The translations under genes were made by a program, and so were the position numbers. This document shows, one piece after another, positions 43,941 to 54,799 of a stretch of 64,000 nucleotides of DNA (positions within the stretch are counted from its first letter, which is position 1; the number at the start of each line of letters is the position of its first letter). The DNA is from Leucosporidium creatinivorum (Eukaryota; Basidiomycota; Microbotryomycetes; Leucosporidiales; Leucosporidiaceae), in the NCBI GenBank assembly GCA_001600635.1, contig BCKL01000002.1, positions 236,458-300,457 of the forward strand, read 5' to 3'. The notes beneath the pieces are model-generated. The model saw only the letters and a program-made list of their open reading frames with translations, was not told the DNA's origin and made no database searches.

Positions 43941-45047
43941 ATGTCTGCCACCGACGCTCCTGCGCTGTGCTTCGCTCGTGGAGCTGCTGCAGTTGGGTTG
44001 GGATTGCTGGCTGGGTTCCAGGTTACTGTGGTAAGTCTTGTGCTCTTGCCCCTACACTCGAACTGTCAGTTACGCCTGCAGGCCGCTCGAAAAGGCGGCC
44101 CCACCTGCGTCCAAGCTCGAGCTTCTTGCTGAGCGTCGAGGATGTGCTCGGGCTCGGGCTAGTACAGAGCAGCAGTGTAGGGGTATGGGCGGGAAGGCCA
44201 TCGCCTTAGCTGAGCCCGCGCCGATGGCCTGAGAAGGGCGAGGCTACGTTGCCTTGGCCTGAGCTCCGCAGAGAGAGCCGTGCAAAAGATGGAGACGTAC
44301 AGAGGCTGACCTGCTCCCCTACACTATAATCCACGCTGCTATCAACCTTTGCAGTCCACTCAATCGGTCGCCACCATTTATCAAGTGCCGACTCTCTCCC
44401 CTCGCGACCGCCTCGTGAGCACCGTCCTCCTTCAACTCATCGCACGGTACTCGGCTTACGCAAAGACCTACAGCACCTCTGGTCTCGCATCTACAGCAAC
44501 GGAGCTGGCCTCGTAATCCCCTCCGTTCCCGTCCTCACGCTCCTCCTCGGCGCGGCCAGCTACTTTGCTAGAGCTCCTGCTCTCTGGGCTCCTGCCAACT
44601 GGGTCGGAAGGCATCGTTCGGTGAGTCGACCTGCTTTCACAGCTTACATGAGCCTTGCGATCTCGCCGCGGTGTGCAGAAGTAGTTGGCGAGCGATTCTC
44701 GGCGCACAATCGCTGACCACCTCGTCCTCCCCTTCGCAGGCTGTGCTCGCTACGGCGGCTCTGCTCATCCTCGGCAACTTGCCCTACACCCTCCTCGTCA
44801 TGATGCCCGATATCAAGGTGATGAAGAAGACCGAGGAGAACATTATCAAGGGTGGGTCTGACGCCTCGTCGCCGAGCTTCTCAGCGCTGATCTCCGCCTC
44901 ACCCTCATCGTCTCAGACGGCGCCGAAGCGAGTCAAAAGCTCGACACCGACACCTTCATCCAGCGCTGGCTCACCCGCCACCACTTCCGCACCCTTATCA
45001 CCACGTCGGCTTTCGTCCTCTCCGTCACCGAGCTCGTTTGCGCTTGA
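43941..45047 (+). CDS. Small four-span membrane protein, DUF1772-like
   Basis: Five exons starting at ATG 43941 and ending at TGA 45047. Hydrophobic segments: LCFARGAAAVGLGLLAGFQV, LVIPSVPVLTLLLGAASYFA, VLATAALLILGNLPYTLLVM and LITTSAFVLSVTELVCA at the end. The block RLHLWSRIYSNGAG after the first span, and the loop after the third span ending MPDIKVMKKTEENI, match the DUF1772 (anthrone-oxygenase-like) pattern of fungal membrane proteins. Some relatives take part in polyketide oxidation, but no polyketide synthase is nearby, so a metabolic role cannot be assigned. The first intron is long for this genome (about 320 bp). Confidence 0.7.
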
Positions 45048-45348
45048 ACAGGGCGGCACGTAGCTTCATGGGACTCGCTGGTCGCTTCTTGTTTGAATGA
45101 TTTGATTCTGTGCTCAATATGTACTGGACCGAGGGCGAGCACAAGGGGGAGTGGGCTGGGCTCGGCGATGCAATTCGCACTCCGCTGGCGGTCAGGGGGC
45201 GGGGACTTTCGGCGGGGTATAGCTCCAGCGGAGCGACGCATCAAAATACGCTTTGGTCTTTCCTGCACTGCTCCGCCTGTCAGGCCCCGTCGTCTCTTCC
45301 TCTCTCGCCTCTCTTTTTCCTAGCTCGACCGCGCTTCGACTCCGACCC
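45048..45348 (+). other. Intergenic, upstream of the 45.3-kb orphan gene
   Basis: 301 bp; CT-rich toward its end. Nothing else seen. Confidence 0.4.
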
Positions 45349-46425
45349 ATGCCCCAACCAACGCCTGCAGCAGATACCGAGGCTCAGCTCGAAACGTACC
45401 GAAGGATCTTCGCCCTCATCCCCCCGAGCCGTCGGAACCTCCGAGCGGCGAAAGAGATTGTCACTCGCCTCTTCCGTGATAGAAGAGACCCTTGCTACAT
45501 AGCGTTCAAGGATGGAACACCCCAAAATCTGAAACCGGAACTTGAAGAGCTCTACTCATCGAGGGCGCAGGCAAGGCTGCTCATCAATCAGTTCGGTGGG
45601 ATCCTCGAGGACTCGGAGCTTACAAATGAGCTCGCAGAGGACATGAGATGGCTGCTGGATCACCACGAAAAGGCGTACAGCTATTTTTTCAGTATTAAGA
45701 GCGTGTTCGGAGCCGGGAGCGGCTACACCAAGTGAGCTTTCGGCGTTCACCTCGTTCACCGGCCGAAGAGCTCACAGTCGCCACCTCTTCCATAGACTGC
45801 TCAGGCAGAGCTGTAAGCATCTGATCCTTGTGTGCTGTGTGAGAGACTCACTGAACGTCACTCTTTTCCCGCTCGGGCGCAGGGGTGCAGATCCGAAACA
45901 TGTACCCTCGCCTCCGTGAAAGAGCAACCTCGCTCGAGATCACTCAGGGCATCTACCAAGTAATGCACAACGAGGTGAGTAAATCAGACTGCATCTTGGA
46001 GGTGCTCTGTAGCCTGCGCCAGACTAGTGCAGAGGGCGGTCGGCGTCGGTTGATCTTGCTCCGCTCGGTCAAGCTTGACACTTACGTTTCGCGACCTCTC
46101 CATAGCCCCTCAAAGTTGTCACACGACGTCGAAAGCTTGCGTCCACGGCGCGATCGGACAAAGACAACCACCATCAGAGTGAAGCCGAAGGAGGAGAGTC
46201 TTCGACTTCGGCGCCGCACGCTTCGGGAAGGGTAAGTCCCTGGCCAGCTCGAATCGTGTGAACAACAGCAGCTAACCCCAGTTATCAAAGAACGCTGTCA
46301 ACCACAGCCTCGGACGAGGAGATTACCGCCGCGAGCAAGGAGGATCGCTCGCTTCTCGCCGTCTCGGTCGAGCCGAGCAGGCGTACGGAGTGAACGTCTT
46401 CGAGCCGGTGTCGAGGAGGCTGTAG
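45349..46425 (+). CDS. Unknown small protein, orphan family 2, copy 1
   Basis: Function unknown. Starts at ATG 45349 (MPQPTPAADTEAQLETYRRI) and ends at TAG 46425, five exons. It is a paralogue of the gene at 52939-54040, with the same exon plan: a first exon ending SIKSVFGAGSGYTK (copy 2: KIENLFGTTLTYSK), a mini-exon KLLRQS (copy 2: KLLSSSI), an exon with VQIRNMYPRL and LEITQGIYQVMHNE (copy 2: VELRARYGL and LKVTQVVYKNFHHE), a basic/Ser exon, and a last exon ending GRAEQAYGVNVFEPVSRRL. Charged helical character, no signal peptide or membrane span. The first exon resembles helical-bundle proteins, but I match it to no domain. Confidence 0.65.
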
Positions 46426-46641
46426 GAGAACGAGGCAATAGTCTTTGATAGTCCACCATGTCCTGAACAGCACTCATCTCGAGCTGCTCGCCGATGCCTT
46501 CGCCTGGTCTCGAGCTTCGCCATCTCTCGGGTTTCGTGCCAGAGAGTGCTGAGACTGACGACGAGTATACATGACAAAAGCTGCTAGTCTGCAACGCTCC
46601 TCCCAACACCAAGATAGGACTACAACGATCCTTCCCACGCC

Positions 46642-48348
46642 TTACTCCTGCTGCTGCGCCGAGCTGGTCGAGTTGGCGCCGTACTCATTCTGCGCCTTGC
46701 GTTGGAGGAGGTCGATGACGGGGCCAAGGAGACGGGTGAAGGCCTTCTCGCCGAGGGTGGCGACGCGGAGACGTCCTTGGCCGGCTTGGGCGCGGACAGT
46801 AGCGGCACGAGGAGCCGAGTTGAGGAGGGCGAGCTCTGCGATGCGTAAGAGGGAGAGCGAGGTCAGCAAGGGAGACGAGGAAGAAGAGAGAACACAGAAC
46901 GCACCTCCAAAGTAGTCACCCTTGCTAAGCGAGCCGAGAATCTCCTCATCAAAGCCCGGTCCACTGGCCTTCCTCCTCCTCGACACCTCAGCTTTTCCAC
47001 TCTCGATAATGTAGAAGTTCTTGCCGACCTCCCCCTCGACGACGACCGACTCTCCCTCCTCATAGACCTTCTCCTCGAGGGCATCGGCAATCTTTGCCCG
47101 CTCCTTGGTGTTGAGCGAAGCGAGGATGGGCACCTCGGCGAGGAAGTTCTCGTACATCTTGCGCTTGCGCGACGTGTGCTCCATCAGGATACTCCTAAAC
47201 GTGACGCGGTCCAAGGCCCACATGGTCGCGCGCGAGGTAGCCACGACGGTAGCGGCGCGAGGGGCGTTGTACATGAGGGCGAGCTCTCCGAACGAGCCGC
47301 CAGGGCCGTAGGTCGCCACCTTCTTCTCCTCGCCGGGGACGGTCGTCGTCTGTCCTGGTCCCGAGTAGGTGTGGGTAGGGGGGCCTCGGACCCAGACCTC
47401 GAATGTACCCTCCTCGACGACGTAGAAGAAGTCTCCGACGGCGCCTTGCACGATGACCTCGGTGCCCTTGTTGACCGAGACCTCCTTCATGGCGTTGAGG
47501 ACGTCGTTGTGCTGGTCCTCGTCCAGGTTGCGGAACAGCAGGTTGTTGGCGATGGAAGCCTCGATGCGCTCGCGCTGCGAAGTCGACTTGGCGATGACCG
47601 TCTTGGGGAGGTTGCTCGTGTTCTGGTTGGGGTCGAGCGACTCTGCCGAGACGGAGGTACGCCGACCGAGGTTGTAGGCCGCAGGGATGCCGCCAGTGTG
47701 ATTGCCTGGTCCGCCGAGGAGCCCGCCGAAGCCGTTGTTGTTCTTGTTTGGGTGGTAGTTGGGGTCGTCGCGAGGGTCGTCGACTTCCTCCTCGTCCGAC
47801 TCGTCATCATCGTTGGAGACCTTGCTGTCGCGAGAGCCGAGGGCGAGAGGAGCGGGCGGCGGCGAGCGAGAGGCGAAGGTGGAGCGGTTGGCGCCGGGCG
47901 AAGCGAGGGGAGCGCCGAAGGTGAGGGGAGTAGGGTGGGTGGTGACGGGAGGTTGGGAAGAGCGGTCTCCAGCGCGAGTGAAGGGGGAAGGAGGCTCGTT
48001 ATCGCGAGCGGGAGGGAACTCGGAGAAGGGCGAAGGCTTGTTGTCGGTCTCGAGGGCGCGAGGTCCGCCGAAAGTGTAGCCTTGACCGACGAGCGAAGGA
48101 GGAGTGCTCTTGCGCTGAGGAGGCGGCGAAGCAGGTCCAACAGCCTGACCTGGCAGCGCCTTGGCCGAGTGAGGGGGCGTCGTGTCCCTCATGCTCGAAT
48201 CCTCTCCGCCGCGCGCGGTGAGGCGCTCCTGCTCGAGACGCGAGGAGAACCAGTTGGCGCAGAATTGGAGAGCGTCGGTAGGCTGAGCGCGAGCGACGTC
48301 GCGGTTGAGGTCGCTGAGAATCGTGGTGTACGAGGTGGGGAGCGACAT
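46642..48348 (-). CDS. BCY1: cAMP-dependent protein kinase regulatory subunit
   Basis: Binds and inhibits the PKA catalytic subunit until cAMP releases it. Starts at ATG 48348. The dimerisation/docking helix pair is YTTILSDLNRDVARAQPTDA followed by FCANWFSSRLEQER. A long Ser/Pro linker leads to the inhibitor site RRTSVSAESL. Two cyclic-nucleotide-binding domains follow; the first phosphate-binding cassette is FGELALMYNAPRAATV, the second GELALLNSAPRAATVRA, formed by removing a 69-nt intron (46904-46836). Ends at 46642 (about 545 residues spliced). A 5' UTR intron with GCTGAC branch and TACAG acceptor ends about 30 bases before the ATG. All key residues (Glu and Arg of each cassette) are present. 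Confidence 0.95.
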   Translation of the reverse strand: MSLPTSYTTILSDLNRDVARAQPTDALQFCANWFSSRLEQERLTARGGEDSSMRDTTPPHSAKALPGQAVGPASPPPQRKSTPPSLVGQGYTFGGPRALETDNKPSPFSEFPPARDNEPPSPFTRAGDRSSQPPVTTHPTPLTFGAPLASPGANRSTFASRSPPPAPLALGSRDSKVSNDDDESDEEEVDDPRDDPNYHPNKNNNGFGGLLGGPGNHTGGIPAAYNLGRRTSVSAESLDPNQNTSNLPKTVIAKSTSQRERIEASIANNLLFRNLDEDQHNDVLNAMKEVSVNKGTEVIVQGAVGDFFYVVEEGTFEVWVRGPPTHTYSGPGQTTTVPGEEKKVATYGPGGSFGELALMYNAPRAATVVATSRATMWALDRVTFRSILMEHTSRKRKMYENFLAEVPILASLNTKERAKIADALEEKVYEEGESVVVEGEVGKNFYIIESGKAEVSRRRKASGPGFDEEILGSLSKGDYFGGAFCVLSSSSSPLLTSLSLLRIAELALLNSAPRAATVRAQAGQGRLRVATLGEKAFTRLLGPVIDLLQRKAQNEYGANSTSSAQQQE

Positions 48349-49326
48349 CTCGACGAGGCGAGGTGGGGGGAAAGCTGTACGGCAAGCGCAAGTCAGCAGG
48401 GGGACAAGCAGCAGTCGCGCTACCAGTAAAGACCTACAGAAGGGTGGAAGCGAGTCCCTCTGATGGCGTAAAGACGAGCGAGAGTGAGCGGAGGCTCGAG
48501 AGTTGGACTGTAGCAGAGCTAAGGCCTCGACGTACGGTGGGAAGGGTAGCTTGTAGGTAGTTGGAGCCTCTGTCTGTTCTGCTGCCTATTAGAGGTGAGC
48601 TCTGCTGCTTAAAGAGAGGCTGGTCAGCAACGAAAGGGCTGGCTGGCTGGCGAGCGAGCGAGCGAGAGACGCAAGCCACTCGGTTCAACTCACCTGTAGC
48701 TTGTAATCTGTAGACGAGCGAGCTGTAGGCTGTTGGGAACGAGTAACGAGTTGCTGTACGAGTCGAGCAGGCGAGCGAGAAGAGAACGAGGCGAAAGAGT
48801 AGGAGCGCAAGGGAGGCAGCCTCCTCAGCCTCGCCCCCCCTCACTTTGGCAAGGCCTGGAGCACCTTCCCGAAGCGGCCATCTCGTGAGGCTTGTAGGCT
48901 GGTCAAAAGCTCCTGGGTTCTGTATTCAGCTACACAATCACTTACAGCTGAGACTCGCTTTCCTCGAATCGACCTGTCCTGCAACCGTCCGCTCCGACTT
49001 ACAAAGCGCCGAACCGTTCGGCTTCGCTGTTCAGCTGCACCCTTCTTCCCAAAGGCCTCGCGAGCCACACCGCTGTGATCAGCCTTGACTCTGCATCGAC
49101 CTGATCGCTTCCACTCGCTCCCATTTCCGTTCATCCTTCCATTTGTCCTTCGCCGAGCTCCGAATTGGCTTCTCACTTTCGGTCGACGAGCAATCGAATT
49201 GAAAGAGTCGCGAGGGAGTCTGGTTACACACTATTCGAATCACACGAAAGCGAGAGAGAGAAGGGATGAAGCTAGAAAGGGAGTAAACTCCCCACAACAG
49301 AGAAGTCGAGCCAACACCCGCTTGCT
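48349..49326. other. BCY1 leader/promoter and intergenic region
   Basis: 978 bp. Next to BCY1 it holds a 5' UTR intron (about 48375-48440 on the minus strand). A GGCT/GAGC microsatellite lies near 48640-48665. The rest up to the Not3 stop at 49327 has no supported gene; open frames there lack ATG or splice continuity. Confidence 0.5.
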
Positions 49327-52300
49327 TTAATCGCTGTCCAAGAACCTGCGCCGAGGGAGCGGAGGTCAGCGAGGAGTTGAAGGGAGAAGGAGAGCAGAAG
49401 ACACACTTGTAGCTGAACTTGAAGTCGTTCTTCCTTCGTTGGCACCAGGATCCTGCGAGCATAAGTCGGCGAGGTCAGCAATCGCTCTTCTCGGCGTCTC
49501 TCCTACTCTGCACCAGAACTCACCCTCCCAGTCGACTGTACAGCATCAACGAGAGCGTGAAGTCAGCATCCACCTCACTCAAAGGAAACAGAGAGAGCAG
49601 CTCCAACGCACAGTAAAGGTAAACTCCCTGCTCGTACTCGTCGGTAATCTGCTGCGGCTCGTTGGCGCGCTGAAACCAGGTGAGGTACTGCTTGTGGAAG
49701 CGCCATGATTGCTTCTTGAGCTCGGAGGCGGCGAGGTACCTGTTTCGAGTAAGCGAGAGAGCGAGCGGGAAGGAGAGTGGAGGAGACGGAGGAGCAGGGA
49801 GGGCAAGGGAAGGCGATGAGGATCAGTTTCGTTCCGAGACGAGGAAAATACGAGGAGGAGGAAAGAGCAGACGCACTGGAGGTAAGTGCCCTGGCAGTAG
49901 TAGAAGATGTAGAACAGAGTGTCGACATCCAGCTTGGTGAACAGCGCCGGGTTGGCAAACTGTCCTGACGGCTCCTGGGGGTAGTATCCTGGCGTCGCGA
50001 AGGGCTGACGGGGGACGTAGTACTTGGGCCTGTTATTGCGAGAGAGTAGGCGGAAGAGAGCGGGGAGAAAGATGATCAGCGCCGAAGGAGGAACAGAGGA
50101 GAAAGCGAGGGGCTCACTTCTCGGCGTCAAGAGGTTGCGGTACGTTCGAGAATCCCGAGTCGAGGATCTGGTGGATCGCTCCGAGGTCGTTATCGCGGTT
50201 CATCGCTGTGTGAGAGGTCACTCTAGGTCAGCTCTCGCCCTGCGCCTCCCCTCGCCCCTCAGAGCGGGACTCACACTTCTGCTTAGCGCTCTCAAAGCTC
50301 GTCACCAAGTCCGCCAAACTACTCGGCAACCTCGGCTCATTAGGCCTCTGCTGCTGCTGCTGTTGCGGCTGCTCCTCGGCGCTCTTCTGCTCGCTCGAAC
50401 CATCGCCGGCGGTGACTGTGGGTTGAGGGAGCGAGGCGGATGAAGGTGCGGGAGAGGTCGCAGGTGCTTGCGATTGCGAGGAGACGGAGGGTGCGGAGGA
50501 GGCGGAGGGGCCATTCGAGTTCTGCGAAGTGAGCGAAGGGTCAGCGAATGGGGGGAGAGAGAAGGGAGCGAGGTCGAGACGTACGGGAACGGAAGCTGAG
50601 CTCATCGAAGGACTGGGCTGTCCAGCACCTGGAGGCGCGAGCGGCGAAGGTAGCGACGACGAGGCGTCGACCGACTTTGAAGTCTCGGGAGTCGAGATTG
50701 CCGGTGCTAGAGGTGCCTCCGACGAAGGGGTCGATGCAGGTGAAGCGGAGAGTCCGGGTGGCGGTGCAGCAGCAGCGGTGGTTGCTGGTGAAGGCGCAGG
50801 CGCGGCCGCCGAGCTGAGTGTCGGTGTAGGAGGAAGGTTGGCCGCTGCGGCAGCGGCGTAGCGAATGGTGGGCATCGGTGCTGGTGCTGTCCTTGGTGTA
50901 GGTTGTGGGCCCGATACCGAACGCGAAGGAGTGACGAGGTTGGTCGGCCGAGGGGTTGTCGAATCGAGCGTTGACTTGCGAACGGTCTTCTTGACGGGAC
51001 TGCTGACTTCCTCCTCGACTGGTGCTGGTGCCTTCTTGGCGGCAGGCTTCTCCTTTGCTGGTGTTTTTGGTGGAGCGGCGGGCGTCGGTATCGAGGCATG
51101 CGAGGTGTCGTCCGCGACCGAGGTGGAATCATGCGAAGATTGGAAGTCGTCGCCGCCGACCTGGTACATATCCTCCTCCTCTTGCAGATTCAGCTCGTCG
51201 TAGATGCCTTCGTCTTCCTCGAAGTCCTCCTCCTGTGAGCGTAACGAGAGGTCAGCTCTCCGTCGCCCTGCTCGGCGCCTCCTCCCGCTTCGACTCACCG
51301 TATTGCTCTCGACAAAGTAGGCAATGTCGTCCTTGATATCTGCCACTGCTTCGGTCTGCAGGTTGCCGTTCTCCAGTAGTCGAAGGATGAGCTCCAGTCG
51401 GTTGATGTGCCACGCCCGTCGTTCGTTGAGCGTCTCGAGCTGATCCAGCCGCTGTTCCCGATCCGAATCCTTCTTCTTCTTGAGGAGTTGCAGCGTCTCG
51501 ATCTCGGCTTCGGCCTGCTCGACTTGCCGACTCAGCTCGTCGACCATGGTGGTCGTCCATTGGCATAGTTCGAGCTTCTGCTGCTCTTTCGGGTCGAGCT
51601 TGGCGGCGGCGCTGAGCCCTTCCTTGGAGAAGGCCTTGGTCTTCATCTCCTTTTCGCATGCCTTGAAGCGCTCCATTTGCTGTGAGAGTTCGACGCATCA
51701 GCATACAGGCGCGCCGAGACGAAGCGAGAGCGGGAATCGAGGGACGCACCGTTTCAATCAGCTTGCGGTTGTCGAGCAATGGCTGCTTGTCCTTGATGTC
51801 GTTGGACTGCATCCATGTCTTGATCTGGTCGCGTAGGCGCTGCAGCTTCTTGATCTGCGACTTGAGGTCGACCTCGAGCTTCTCCTTTTGAGTCTGGTTG
51901 GTGCTCGTCTGGATCTTCTCAAAGATCTGCAGCGGAGGAGCGCAGAGTCAGCCGCCGAGTTGCTGTAGGATAGTATAGACCCTTTCGGTGCGCACCCCTT
52001 CGAACAGCTCGACCTGTAGATGGAATCCAACGTCAGCTTAGCGCTCTCCACCTCGCTCTCACCGCTAACGGGCTACTTACGCCCTCGGCGACCTTCTTGA
52101 GCGTCCGTTCAATCTCGGCTGTAGTTGCAAAGGTACAGAAAGTGTCAGCCCACTCTGCTTCCATGCCGAGAGCTTGCAGCCTTCGAATGCCAGCTCGTCC
52201 CCGCCGCATTCGAGGGTGGCGCTACAACGTCGCCTCTGCTGCTCGTCTGAGCTAACGAGCCACAGCACTGAAAGCAGCTCCCTGGCGAGCACATATCGAC

Positions 52301-52446
52301 AAGTCTTTTGTGCGCGCCGAGCTGCTCCCCGTTGAGCTCGAAGCGGCGCACAAAGGCGAGTTGAAGCTGGGAGAGGGCAGTCGAAGGGGAGAGGCGAGTT
52401 GTGGGTTTGGCTGTAGGCTCTTACTTTGTAGCTTCCGTGCTGCCAT
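49327..52446 (-). CDS. NOT3: CCR4-NOT complex subunit Not3/Not5
   Basis: Scaffold subunit of the main cytoplasmic deadenylase complex; its C-terminal module binds Not1 and monitors slow ribosomes. Starts at ATG 52446 (MAARKLQ), then an intron. The N-terminal coiled coil includes [40 protein letters not shown] and [20 protein letters not shown], all family hallmarks. A long Ala/Pro/Ser/Gln-rich middle follows. The NOT box appears as [56 protein letters not shown] and [13 protein letters not shown]. The terminal exons give [20 protein letters not shown] before TAA 49327. More than ten introns. Fungi usually carry one or two Not3/Not5 genes; which name applies cannot be decided. Confidence 0.95.
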
Positions 52447-52938
52447 TGCTGCTGCCCTTCTTGCTGTCGCTGCCGGAGGTGTTGTAGCAAAGTAGAAGCG
52501 AGGTGAAGCAGGCAGACAGTTCGAGCGGAGACTTGGGAGAGGGCGAGTCGTGGGCAGAGACTCCTTTAAATTTTGAAGTCGTTTAAGCGAGCTTTGGAAG
52601 GGCGTAGGAGATGGATATGGTTTCTGCACGTACTCTGCAGCACGAGGAGCTGCTCTACCGCCACTAGTGAGGCCGAACGAGCGGCTCGGCGTTCGCGAGC
52701 TCTCGCATGGCTGACGAGGTCGCTGAAGACCTACAGCGCGCATTTGAAGGGTCTGGAGTCGTTTTTGAACGTTTCGCTTGCGATCCTCCTCTCACTTGCC
52801 GTATCAAAATCGTCTCCAAGTTGCCCAACGGCCCTTTCGCCAGCGCCGAGCTCTCTCAGGCGGCCCATTGTTCTACCTAACGGTAGGTTCTCCGTAATTA
52901 CAGCCGATAGCACGTCAAAACTTGTACGCTCTAGCTCC
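52447..52938. other. Upstream region of Not3
   Basis: 492 bp between the Not3 start and the stop of the following minus-strand gene. A plus-strand frame crosses it from 52573 but starts at a non-ATG codon and overlaps the neighbouring terminal exon, so I reject it. No other feature. Confidence 0.45.
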
Positions 52939-54040
52939 TCACCAACTACGCCTCGGCATAGGCTCGTAGACCCTCACTCCGTACGCCTGCTCGGCTCGAC
53001 CGAGCAGCAGCCTTCCTCGGCCACGGCAGCTGCGTTTAGCCTGACCAAGGGAGTGACCAATCTAGGTACGCGATGAAATCAGTGCAAGTCTGCGTCAACT
53101 AAACAAAAGCAACAACTGACCCTGCGCGGCTCGCCAGAATGGTCATGCTCGGCGGGGCCGGACTCGACTCCGTCGCCGCGAAGGCGCTGGCTGGCAGGCA
53201 CGAAGCGAGGCTTGAGAGCGGAAGCTTTCACAGGCGTTTTGAGCTCCTATTGAGGTGAAGGGGGGTTCGCAACACAGGCACAAGCGAAACAGCGACGAAT
53301 AGTTAGGGAGAGCGAAACGACGAGACGTGTAAACGCCCAGCTGCTGCTTTCAGACAGAGGCGAGAATACTCACCTCATGGTGGAAATTCTTGTACACCAC
53401 TTGAGTGACCTTGAGGGCAGTCACATTCGTGTCAAGTCCGTAGCGAGCGCGAAGTTCAACCGCTGTCAAAGGTGATGGTGGCTCAGCGTGCGCCGGCGCT
53501 GGTAGACATCTCAGCATAGACTGTTGATACTCACCGTCGATACTGCTAGAGAGTAGTCTGAGGTTGGTCGTTAGCTTCCCGTACGAGACAATTCGGCGCC
53601 GACTCCACCTCGGCGGGAACGAATCTCCCGCTTGACATCACTCACTTGCTGTAGGTCAAGGTGGTTCCGAATAAGTTCTCAATCTTTTTGTACTGCTTAT
53701 GAGCCAGCGGCATGTTGTCCTCCAGCCACTCGTCGCTGGCAGCTTCGGCGTCGGTGATGCCCTCCAACACGGCGGTGAACTCTCTGACGAGCTCCTTGGC
53801 TGCCTCCTGAGACGTGTAAGGTACAGCTCTACCTGTTTTGCCGAACCTCAACCATACAGCAGGATCTTGCTGTTCGAAGGGGATCTCGGGTTCGTGAGGA
53901 GGGGGACCGAGGAAGACCAGTTCGAGCAGCTCCACTGCCGCTTTGAGGTTGCGTCTGCGCTGGCGAAGAGAAGATCCATCAATTATTTGTCTATGAGCTT
54001 GATGGTGGGCCGCGTGTTCGGTGGTGATGACCATAGGCAT
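52939..54040 (-). CDS. Unknown small protein, orphan family 2, copy 2
   Basis: Paralogue of 45349-46425. Starts at ATG 54040 (MPMVITTEHAAHHQAHRQII) and ends at TGA 52939. Exons: 5' exon ending KIENLFGTTLTYSK, mini-exon KLLSSSIDA, VELRARYGLDTNVTALKV with VVYKNFHHE, an ELKTPVKASALKPRFVPAS exon, and a last exon reached through an intron starting GTCAGT (about 53106-53042), ending LGRAEQAYGVRVYEPMPRRS. Exon plan and phases match copy 1. The 44-base stretch encoding the terminal motif differs from copy 1 at only three positions, although the first exons are far apart. The first exon also has a Pro-rich insertion (PPPHEPEIPFEQQDPAVW) absent in copy 1. Function unknown. Confidence 0.65.
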
Positions 54041-54799
54041 AGTGGAAGAAGCACTCGCCGACTCGCCGAGACTTCGATGGGACGAAGCTTGGGAGAGCAG
54101 GAAGGAGGTCGGTAGGTGGCGAGCTCGGAGCCAAGACTTTAAATAGCCTTGCTCCACGGCCCTGCAGCACTTGTCTAAAGCCTGCCGCACTGCCGGGCGT
54201 CTAAAGCCTACCGTTCGGCGATGACAATCTGAGCTTGGTGAGCGTCTCTCGGGGCTTTCTCTCTAACTACGCGCACTGCAGGATACTCTTCATTGCTTAT
54301 CTACTTTACCCTGCACCCTACTCCAACCCCAGGATAGCCCTGCATTCACTTCAATGTCGTCCCCACCCTGCTCGGCGAAAGGAGAACGAAGGGAGCACAG
54401 CCTGAATCTAGTTTTCTCGCTATGCTGAGCAGCTTCAAGATCATCTGCATATTGCCAGCTCAGCTCAGCTCAGCTCGTCGGTCTGAACGTACCGCCATTG
54501 GATCCCTTGGCTGAGCAAGGAGGCTCGCTCAAGCTCGGAGGGGCTGGAGAGGGGCAACAGGAAACGGAGAAATAGAAGTTGTAGCATTCCAACTCTGCCA
54601 ATCAGCAAGTGCAAGCCTTCAGCCGAATTCTGAAGTTGGATAAGTTTGATAACCATTAAGTCGAGGATCTGCAATGTGCCGGCGCCGGCCGCTTGAATTC
54701 ACTTCTTGACCTCGAACCACTCGCTTATACTCGCTTCGACTTTGCCACCGCTCGCCTGTCACTCACCTACAGCAGCTTCAGCGCCCTACACAGCCCAGC
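54041..54799. other. Divergent intergenic region
   Basis: 759 bp between divergent starts. Contains a short AGCTC repeat (about 54459-54477) and AT-richer DNA near 54560-54670 than elsewhere in the window. No supported gene; open frames lack ATG or splice support. Confidence 0.45.

Noticed and set aside
47176-48429. 417-codon plus-strand frame
   Set aside because: Antisense to the PKA regulatory subunit; composition reflects codon bias of the real gene.
48640-48665. GGCT/GAGC short tandem repeat as a functional site
   Set aside because: Only a few units of a simple microsatellite in a leader region; no evidence of function.
52573-53076. 167-codon plus-strand frame
   Set aside because: Non-ATG start and antisense to the conserved terminal exon of the 52939-54040 gene.
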